From: Mercenaria mercenaria
Taxonomy: Eukaryota; Mollusca; Bivalvia; Venerida; Veneridae
DNA length: 64,000 nt
Direction: 5' to 3'
Assembly: GCF_021730395.1 (NCBI RefSeq)
Contig: NC_069371.1
Span: 71,764,001 to 71,828,000 of the forward strand
Both the position numbers and the translations under genes were made by a program. The notes beneath the pieces are model-generated. The model was not told the DNA's origin, searched no databases, and was given only the letters and a program-made list of their open reading frames with translations. Of the stretch, positions 57,001 to 64,000 are shown in pieces. Within the stretch, counting starts at the first letter, position 1, and each line of letters opens with the position of its first letter.

Positions 57001-58622
57001 AGATTGCATAATTATGTGGACTGTATGTATATAGACTGTATGTAGGCCTATACAGTATGGTAACAAAAAACAAAGTCTCATAACTATGCAGAATATTTAT
57101 CTAAAAGAACGTAACATGCACCATGCACAACTAGGGTTGGTACTGACCACTTGTTTGAAGATTCATTAAATTGTGTGCAAGGGTTCGGAAGATTAGGCGC
57201 GCACAAGATTGCATATGCAGACTGTATGTACATAGTATGTTAACAAGAAACAACGTCCCATAACTCTGCAATTTTTGTTGTTGAAAGAACCTAACATGCC
57301 CCAGCACAACTGCTGTTGTTACTGATCACTTGTGTGCAGTTTCATTTATTTGTGTCAAGGGGATGAGGAGAGATGGTGCGCACAAGGTTGTGTCTATGTA
57401 TATAGTATAGTAGCAAAAAACAAAGTCCCGTTACTCTGCACATTTTTTTTTCTGAAAGAACCTAACATGCCCCATGCACAACTACTGTTGTTATTGATCA
57501 CTTGTGTGAAGTTTCATTAAATTGTGTCAAGGGGATGAGGAGAAATGGTGTGCACAAGATTGTGTCTATGTATTTAGTATGTAACAAAAAACAAAGTCCC
57601 GTAACTTTGCAATTTTTTTTCTGAAAGAACCTAACATGCCCCATGCACAACTACTGTTGTTACTGATCACTTGTGTGAAGTTTCATTAAATTGTGTCAAG
57701 GGGATGATGAGAGATGGTGCGCACAATATTGTGTCTACGGACAGACAGCCGGACGGACGGACAGACGGACAGACAACCTGAAACCAGTATACCTCCCCCC
57801 TTACAACTTTGTTGTCGGGGGAGGGGGGGTACAGAAACGTTACTGTCCCATTAAGTTAATACTTTGATATGGGCTAGAGTGTCTATATAAAAGTGATATA
57901 CGAGTCAATTTTGTGTTGATTTTATATAAAGGTATAAGAAGTACAAGTCGTTAGAAAGCCGGCTTATGTGTATACCGCCTATAAAATATCTAATCAAACA
58001 GAAAAGTCCAAAGTCGGCAAAACACGTCCTTGTTCTACTGCAAGCAACTATTGACACGGGATAATACTATAAACTGTAGAGATTATTACATATCATTCTT
58101 ATACACTTTATTTAGAATGACATAAAATCAAAAACGCATTAAACATTTACAAATTTAGCTCGTTATTGAACATAGTAACAAAAAATCGTCTGTAGATAAC
58201 ATAGTACTGTACTGCGGGAGATGATGAATGCATCCTATTTTCATTCATTTGCTTTTGGTTTATGATTTCACTTTAAAAACTTATTTTCAATATATTTGAG
58301 CGGTAATTCCATAACCGGAGACCGTTAAAACATGTTATTGTTTCGTGTCAGATTTGTTTTCAAAATTCGATTACTTTTAAAGCTTTAAGATGTAAAGTTT
58401 GAGAATTTAGCTTCAAGCAGTGGGCACTTTGATTTGACAATTAGCGTCGTTATAAGTATTTTGCATTTAGTAATTAGCACTGCACTTCCCCTATTTAAAC
58501 TGTTTGAATAAATTTAAATGAATAAATTTAAATGAAATGCTCTCTAAAATTTGGATATATAAATATTCAAATATATTTTACTTACAGACAATCCATAATA
58601 TCCACAGTCTTGTTGAATACAT
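53471..58622 (-). CDS. gene C: secreted EGF-VWA-VWA protein with propeptide and microexon (6 exons)
   Basis: Exons 58586-58622, 56676-56753, 56288-56298, 55331-55442, 54409-54987 and 53471-54060 join into one frame of about 468 aa. The signal peptide starts MYSTRLWILWIV. A short propeptide ends in RRVKR, a furin-type site, directly followed by GGHY, which aligns with GGGPHY of genes A and B. The EGF domain is split: an 11-nt microexon supplies Tyr-Cys-Gln-Ser with cysteine 1, and the next exon the other five. VWA1 has an intact MIDAS (DTSLS, GPSFTG, LTDG); VWA2 has DVSAN and ITSG, so it is degenerate. The EGF lacks the O-fucose site (C-QHGL-C). Function as for gene A: extracellular, probably matrix, adhesive or immune. 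Confidence 0.85.
54409..54987 (-). CDS. gene C exon 5: VWA domain 1, MIDAS intact
   Basis: 579-bp phase 1-1 exon, DVCTPYKEADIVFFLDTSLS to KYTMFGCE. DTSLS, Thr of GPSFTG and Asp of LLTDG are present. An extra Cys lies just before the Thr loop (DDNCGG). Confidence 0.9.
55331..55442 (-). CDS. gene C exon 4: EGF-like domain, cysteines 2-6
   Basis: 112-bp exon, phase 0 in and phase 1 out: EATDPCQHGLC.. to ..CVEGWTSRNCDLIG. With the microexon the spacing C-x7-C equals that of genes A and B, so an intron was gained within the domain. Confidence 0.85.
56288..56298 (-). CDS. gene C exon 3: 11-nt microexon
   Basis: ATTGCCAGTCG between a strong pyrimidine tract ending TTTGTAG and GTAAGA. It enters in phase 1 and leaves in phase 0, exactly what is needed to join exon 2 (ends phase 1) to the EGF exon (starts phase 0). 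It encodes the second half of Tyr, then Cys-Gln-Ser, supplying EGF cysteine 1. Confidence 0.8.
56676..56753 (-). CDS. gene C exon 2: propeptide with furin-type site
   Basis: 78-bp phase 1-1 exon: NVSTKLPAIGADVDVV then RRVKR-GGHY (last Tyr split). It is longer than the 42-bp exon in genes A and B by the stretch that contains the basic site. Confidence 0.8.
56930..57832. repeat. ~170-bp tandem repeats in gene C intron 1
   Basis: GATCACTTGTGTGAAGTTTC at about 57496 and 57665, GATCACTTGTGTGCAG at about 57323 and a weaker unit near 57146 give periods of 169-177 bp. The block ends with GGACGGACGGACAGACGGAC and a CCCCCC/GGGGGAGGGGGGG pair. It resembles the decayed array at 20040-20830. Confidence 0.75.
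57840..58585. other. gene C intron 1, distal part
   Basis: AT-rich intronic sequence with no recognisable exon or repeat. Confidence 0.4.
58586..58622 (-). CDS. gene C exon 1: signal peptide start
   Basis: ATG exon reading MYSTRLWILWIV, phase 1, followed by GTAAGT. ACCAAACAG just before the ATG could be a 3' splice site of a 5' UTR intron. Confidence 0.75.
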
Positions 58623-59160
58623 GCTGTTTGGTTAAAAAGCAATAAAATGATAGTTAATCTTGTTGCTATACTGTTTTATGAAGAATTCTGATCCAATCAC
58701 TTATCAAGTTTCAAACTTTAAGTACTATCTTTTACCAAATATAGTAAAAAAAGCAAGTTACACATCTTCCGCTTCTTTTATGTGCTTCTGGAGATACGTC
58801 CTCAAGGCACTGACAAACACTTACAGTAATATGTAATTAGTCTTGTTCAATTTATACAAAAAAGGTGTCGTCCATTCATAACATTATCAAACTTTTGATG
58901 TAGACATGAATGCTCTGTGTTTGTCCAGGGTAAATAGTTACACGACTCAAAGTGCGTATTCGTATTTTCAAATACTTTGACCGGCACTTCCTAATATTGT
59001 AAAAAAAACTTCATGAAAGAAATATATGTTATCATAAGAAAAGAGATAAAGTCTTTGTAAATATTTGATTGAATTTACACAAAAAAAAAACAAAAACAAA
59101 AAACATAAAAGTTATAGGAAATATTACTTTTATGTGACTGACAAAGTCAGATCGGGATCT

Positions 59161-59370
59161 TTAACCCTTACCCTGCTAAATTCCTGTTATGCACTTGTCT
59201 ATCTTTGAATTTAGACATCACCATTAACTGTTAAAAGGGGTGCTTACCAAAACTACTGACTGAATAGCGAACATTGCCGATCATGATCAGACTGCACAAT
59301 TTTGCAATCTGGTCATGATCTACACTGGTCCAAAGGCAGAGCGAATCGTGTCCATCATGCTAAGAGTTAA
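59161..59370. mobile_element. inverted-repeat MITE, TTAACC family
   Basis: TTAACCCTTACCCTGCTAAA on the left, ATGCTAAGAGTTAA on the right; the interior GATCATGATCAGACTGCAC and GGTCATGATCTACACTGG form a second inverted pair. Confidence 0.75.
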
Positions 59371-59969
59371 AATCACACAAAACATTTTGTATACTTTCCA
59401 TTTGTATTCTTAATTTTCAGATTCATTTTTTTTCAAATTTCTCTGCTGAAGAATTTAGATAATACCCGAATGCGCAATGTGTTGATGTAAATTATTTATC
59501 TTAACTATACAGAACAACAATGATACTTATATTCGATTGCTATGTCCTTCCTGTTAGTAGTGTATATTTATTTATAAGTATAATACTGCCCTTATTTAAA
59601 ATGCGTCTGCTACATGGTTTGTTATGAGCATAAAACATTATAATTTCTTGTTAAATCCTTCCTTTAGTAATTGTTGTTTTTTTTTCTGTAATATTTGTCA
59701 AAGGTTGGAATACTTATTAACACTGGACAGAAGTCTTCCATAAGAAAAAAACAGAATGAAGAAGCAGTGTTAATTACACAATTTGAAATTATTTCAATTT
59801 GTCGAAATTCTGTTATGACTAATGTTTCCAAGTAGTACAAAATAAGGCTAAAATACGTATGCCAATGATACCGAAATACATAATAAAGGAGGAAATAATG
59901 CTAAATTACGGTGCCCCTAAAGTGACATGTTACACACTTTTTTCCACTTAGGTAATGTGAGACTTTTTT

Positions 59970-60139
59970 ATTTCGTTTAAACGAAATCATTTCGTTTTAA
60001 CGAAATAAGCTTAAACGAAATGATTTCGTTTTTACGAAATAACTATTTCGTTTAAACGAAATCATTTCGTTATATCTATTTCGTTTAAACGAAATGTAAC
60101 TTATTTCGTTTAAACGGAATCATTTCGTTTAAACGAAAT
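59970..60139. repeat. array of palindromic TTTCGTTTAAACGAAA units
   Basis: ATTTCGTTTAAACGAAAT or close variants occur about eight times in 170 bp, in both orientations by nature of the palindrome. The stretch is nearly free of other sequence. Confidence 0.9.
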
Positions 60140-60659
60140 AGTTTTCAAAAGAAAAAAGATGTTTAACAGCGATTTGATAGAAACATTACAAAATCCTAAG
60201 ATGAAATACTTTAAATTTTGTCATTTTCTGAAGGTCGAACTCCCCAACCCCGCGTCCTCTATTTTCCCTTAAGGACTGAGGAGTAATTGCTAACTAGGAA
60301 ACAGGAATTCGTTAAGTTAAAATAAAAAGTGATTTTCAACAAAATGAGCGAACTTTACAAACTATAGACTTGGCTTTACACCTTATTAACACCCAACGTA
60401 TTTAAACTCTTTATATTCATCGTGTACAATTCAAACGCATTTTTCATTATCAAAATGAGGTGTGTCTAACGCAGTTCGAAAGTGACCGAAATTAGGCATT
60501 TCCAAATTATGTTCAATTTCTATTCTATTTTTGTCAGGCGTAATGTTCACCGGTTTCAAAGGTTATGCTGCTCACATGTAGTATTGGTATATCCCAGTGT
60601 AACAAAACATTATATAGCTAAAATATGGTCATTATTTTCAAATTTAATTGGCAATTCTA

Positions 60660-60975
60660 ATATCCTTTTCTCTGTTAAAACACCCTTACGCTAGAATGAC
60701 GTCACGTTTACGTGTGGTGACGTCAATGCTTTTGTTGCGACCAAGGAAGAGCGCACTATATTTTATCTACTGTTTTAGATTAAGGGCATATTAGAATCGA
60801 AATGTTTTATACCAAAACTGTGTTTTAACATTATTTATGCACTCGGGCGGTAATACGTCGTACAAATAATTTCAGTCGGGCTGCGCCCTCGTGAAATTAT
60901 CACGCTCGACGTATAACCGCCCTTCGTGTATAAATAGTGTTAAAACACTCTTTTGCTATGAATTATTTCTTAATT
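60660..60975 (+). mobile_element. ~290-bp repeat with TGACGTCA-type motifs, gene D copy
   Basis: Fuller version of 52640-52905, including ACTCGGGCGGTAATACGTCG and AATTTCAGTCGGGCTGCGCC, which form an inverted pair with CGCCCTCGTGAAATTATCAC. Confidence 0.75.
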
Positions 60976-61491
60976 ATTGTCTACATAGTAGGTGATAATA
61001 TTTAAATACATGTAATACATATCAAATGTTCCATAAAGATTTGTACATTGTTGAGGTGAGTGTAAATAAATATGTAGTATGAGAACAAAAACATAAAATA
61101 AGCTCATATAAATAGAAATGTTAACAGTTAATAATGCGCGAGACTGCACCATCCGATTTAGTGTACACTGAAGTGTTACCACGACTTTTATAAAGGACTT
61201 TTTAGACAGACTAATGAACAACAAGTACGATCTTATTAAGTTCTACGAGTTTAACTTTTGTCAAATATTTTGCAAAAGGATTTTTTTGTTAGCATTGGCC
61301 ATAGAACATAATTTTAAGGTGAATATGTACGTTTTAGGACCTTTTTATCAACAACAACACCTTTTTAGTCAGTAAAATATGTAAAAACACGCCTAAAACA
61401 CGCCCAAAAGCGTTAGTCTCATTATTGAAGGTGATATGAAAATTAAGGAAGTTAGCTGTTCTTTCTAGTATCGTTTTCGATATCTTGTACT

Positions 61492-61497
61492 TTTATT
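61492..61497 (-). promoter_or_regulatory. candidate poly(A) signal of gene D
   Basis: Minus-strand AATAAA 46 bp past the gene D stop, the counterpart of 53420-53425. Confidence 0.45.
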
Positions 61498-61542
61498 ATT
61501 AACTTGACAAAATGAAAAAAATGTGATTGATGCATTAAGTCA

Positions 61543-62132
61543 TCAAACATTTGAACAGTAGTCATATACAAACGTAGTCTTCAGCGAGTCAAGAACATCG
61601 AAGTCGGTATAAACGTCATCCCCTATAATGTAAGTAAAGGCAGGATCGGAAGAGATTTCTAGTAAATTTGTCATGTTTGCGCTCAATCCGGTACCTATCG
61701 TTATAATTATCTTTCCAGAGTCTTTCAGTCGCTTTGCTTCCGCTTTAACTTGTTCCATATCACCAAGTTGTCCAGAAGTGATCAAAACTACAATCTGTCT
61801 AGCTTCCGACCTTGACCCTTTTGAGGAAGAAAATCCATTTTGGTACAAGTCACCCAGGGCGTTTGCGACGTCACCGTTTGTAGAAAATACATGCTTTGTT
61901 TTCTTACTAACCTCTGCAATAAGATCAACTCGCTCACTGTATTTATCAAAGCTGTAGATGCTGTGCATTGTATTCGTGAACGTGGAGTAACTAAACTGAG
62001 TGGCATTTAGTCCGACGTCATTAATCCCCAGCAAATGTATGGCAGCTTTGAGTTGGGTGTCAAACTCTTTAGGTTTTATATTAGCTGACACATCCATCAA
62101 TACTGCAACATCTGACACGTTTGTTGAACAAC
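61543..62132 (-). CDS. gene D VWA domain 2, degenerate MIDAS, stop
   Basis: 590-bp terminal exon, the same as gene C exon 6 but for two residues. Confidence 0.9.
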
Positions 62133-63753
62133 CTACAACAGGTTTTTAACAGAAATGCTATATTGGTAGTCGATAGCTTATAAAATAACAAAAATTTTGT
62201 AACTCGAGCAATTTCGATCGTTCTCGCTAATGTGAATTTTAAATCTTTTTCATTTTTTTTTTTACAATAAGACAAAAGAATTTCCAAAATAAATTAACCA
62301 CTACCTTAATGGAAAATGTGTCAGTTAAAACACAAATGATGTAACATACATCTAGTAACCAAAACAAAACTACTAAAACACGATTATAACACAGGACATT
62401 ATTAATAGAAGTGATAGATAAGCAGTACATGAATTTTGGGGGCAAAAAACTAAAAGTTTTGGAAAACGAAATACAACATACTCTCACAACCGAACATGGT
62501 ATATTTGAGTAGAGTGTGTAGAGAATCTTCTGTTGCCATTGGAAACACATGGTCTTTAAATGACGATATCTCCAGCAACTTCTCATGAAGAACAGACATT
62601 CCACTACCGATGGTATATATTTTCACGCCGTTGGCTTTTAGATAAATGGCTTCCTGCATTACATCCGTCGGATCCGACGATAGCCCATCTGTCAATAAAA
62701 TCACAAAACGATCCACGACGGTGTTATCTCTTGCACCGTTGTACGACAGAAAGACGTCTTGACGAACTTTACTCAGAGCGTTTCCTGTAAAACTTGGACC
62801 ACAACAGTTATCATCAACTAGATCAACAGCATTTTGTAAATCTGTGTCATTGTTATAGGTATTCAAGTAAAAATGGACTGTCGCCTGAAGGGAATATGTC
62901 ACAAGACTAAATTGATAGCGGTTGTTTGGTGGTCCAGTTCGGTATTTGGACATAAAGTTTTTGACGTATTCCTTTTGTTTGCCTATCGTTCCGTTACCAC
63001 CACTTAGAGAGGTGTCCAGGACAAATACTATATCGGCTTCCTTGTATGGTGTGCAGACATCTGTCAGAGAAAAAAAGCAAGCAGAATTATGGCTATAACA
63101 ATTATTATTATTTCATAAGTAATAATGTATGATTAAAAATTTATAAAATGAAATTTTACTAATGAGAACGACATAATATGAGCCGCACCATGAGAAAACC
63201 AACATAGTGGGTTTGCGACCAGCATGGATCCAGACCAGCCTGCGCATCCGCGCAGTCTGGTCAGGCTCCATGCTGTTCGCTTTTATAGCCTATTGGAATT
63301 GGAGAAACTGTTAGCGAACAGCATGGATCCTGACAAGACTGCGCGGATGCGCAGGCTGGTCTGGATCCATGCTGGTCGCAAACCCACTATGTTGGTTTTC
63401 CCGTGGCACGGCTCATATATAGACTGCTAGGAAATGTGTAGTTTGTTTTCCTGAAATTTGAACGATTATTATCAAAACTTTTGTGCATGCCAGTATCTTT
63501 ATGATTATTATGTAGTTTTCAGCTAAACATATTCTATATCATCCAATGAACGATTGATAAAACAGATTAACTTTTCTACCAATTTTGAACCTTTTAACAG
63601 TTCCTTAAAAATACCAAAATCAGGCCACAGTATATACTAACCAATTAAATCACAGTTGCGACTCGTCCATCCTTCGACACAAATACATTCATAATGATCG
63701 TGACCGTTGTCGTTTGTGGTACATAACCCATGTTGGCATGGATCAGTTGCTTC
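61543..63753 (-). CDS. gene D: partial EGF-VWA-VWA protein, recent copy of gene C
   Basis: Exons 63642-63753 (EGF), 62482-63060 (VWA1) and 61543-62132 (VWA2, stop) have exactly the lengths of their gene C counterparts and nearly the same sequence. VWA2 differs at only two residues (T/N in GI(T/N)DVG; N/S in H(N/S)IY). VWA1 differs at a handful of sites, including an extra Cys (DDNCCG for DDNCGG). MIDAS is intact in VWA1 and degenerate in VWA2. The EGF exon starts in phase 0, so a microexon like that of gene C is expected to the right of the window. The 5' exons are not in view. Confidence 0.85.
62482..63060 (-). CDS. gene D VWA domain 1, MIDAS intact
   Basis: 579-bp phase 1-1 exon with DTSLS, GPSFTG and LTDG. 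FVLDTS replaces FFLDTS of gene C. Confidence 0.9.
63179..63415. mobile_element. palindromic MITE, full 237-bp copy with a known empty site
   Basis: TGAGCCGCACCATGAGAAAA..CCGTGGCACGGCTCA. Gene C has the uninterrupted sequence at about 55100 (GACATAATATATAGACTGC), so the insertion postdates the C/D duplication (or separates two alleles). Comparison gives a TA target duplication if the element starts TGAGCC, or ATAT if it starts GAGCC. Confidence 0.9.
63642..63753 (-). CDS. gene D EGF exon, cysteines 2-6
   Basis: 112 bp, phase 0 in, phase 1 out. Same as gene C exon 4 except CTTND for CTTKD. Confidence 0.85.
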
Positions 63754-64000
63754 CTGAAACACGTTGGTACAAGACTAACTCTCTACCAAAATGCCTAGTC
63801 TAGTCATTGAATGTATGTAAAATTAAAAGACAAATGTTTAGCATTACTTGTTAAGAAACAGAAAGTTGTAGCCAGTAGTATTTAAATACATGGTCATACA
63901 ACACTATCTTTACTTCATTTATGTTTTAGTTTGGTATTGAATACGGTACTAAAGATAGGCTTAAGACACAAATTGCTAACAGTTATTCCTTATTCCATGA

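Larger units (their letters stand above)
58623..61542. other. intergenic region between gene C and gene D
   Basis: It holds the gene C promoter side, an inverted-repeat MITE at 59161-59370, the TTTCGTTTAAACGAAA array at 59970-60139 and, from 60401, sequence duplicated from below gene C. No supportable gene; the 60482-60694 open frame is a copy of one at 52463 inside the duplicated repeat. Confidence 0.55.
60401..64000. repeat. right copy of the gene C/D tandem duplication
   Basis: Counterpart of 52383 onward, with only scattered substitutions. It contains two larger differences: ~53 bp present near 60840-60895 but missing in the left copy, and a MITE at 63179-63415. Confidence 0.9.

Overview
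The window is eukaryotic: AT-rich, intron-rich, without operons, and full of short palindromic DNA elements and tRNA-derived SINEs. The SINE with the '..CCGTTACATGACTGAAATACTG..' core, the 'AAAGGGAGACAAC' and 'GGGCCATAATTCAG' repeats and the ~237-bp palindrome are familiar to me from bivalve genomes. I infer a bivalve mollusc, possibly a venerid clam such as Mercenaria; the species is not proven by the sequence.

All convincing genes lie on the minus strand and form one family of secreted proteins: a short signal-peptide exon, a short linker exon ending in G-G-(G-P-)H-Y, EGF-like exon(s), then two von Willebrand factor A (VWA) exons and a stop. From left to right: gene A (5526-10242, one EGF, about 451 aa); gene B (17623-45127, 21 EGF exons plus remnants, up to about 1230 aa); gene C (53471-58622, one EGF split by an intron with an 11-nt microexon, about 468 aa); gene D (61543 to beyond the right edge, a near-identical copy of C whose 5' exons are outside the window). 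Nearly all introns are phase 1, so the EGF exons (117 bp, phase 1-1) can be duplicated or skipped without changing frame. In gene B this has produced a 17-kb array with visible recombination scars: chimeric exons, SINE-fused half exons, one exon with a lost splice acceptor and one with a 1-bp frameshift.

In every gene the first VWA has an intact metal-binding (MIDAS) set (DxSxS, T, D) and the second lacks the TDG aspartate. The EGF repeats carry C-x4-T-C sites matching the O-fucose consensus. The architecture recalls extracellular matrix, byssus-thread (PTMP1-like double VWA; EGF-repeat foot proteins) or shell-matrix proteins. That role is inference.

Between and inside the genes: 1-5525 is downstream sequence with element relics; 10243-17622 is intergenic, with a 46-bp minisatellite and a SINE; 45128-53470 is intergenic, with head-to-head SINEs, palindromes, an 817-bp hairpin and LTR-retroelement fossils; 58623-61542 separates C from D and holds a palindromic TTTCGTTTAAACGAAA array. 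The most unusual mobile element is at 42051-44443, inside gene B intron 1: a 2.39-kb element with ~56-bp inverted ends starting CACAGTG (the sequence of the V(D)J recombination signal heptamer), a perfect 5-bp target duplication, and repeated GGCGTWCAG motifs.
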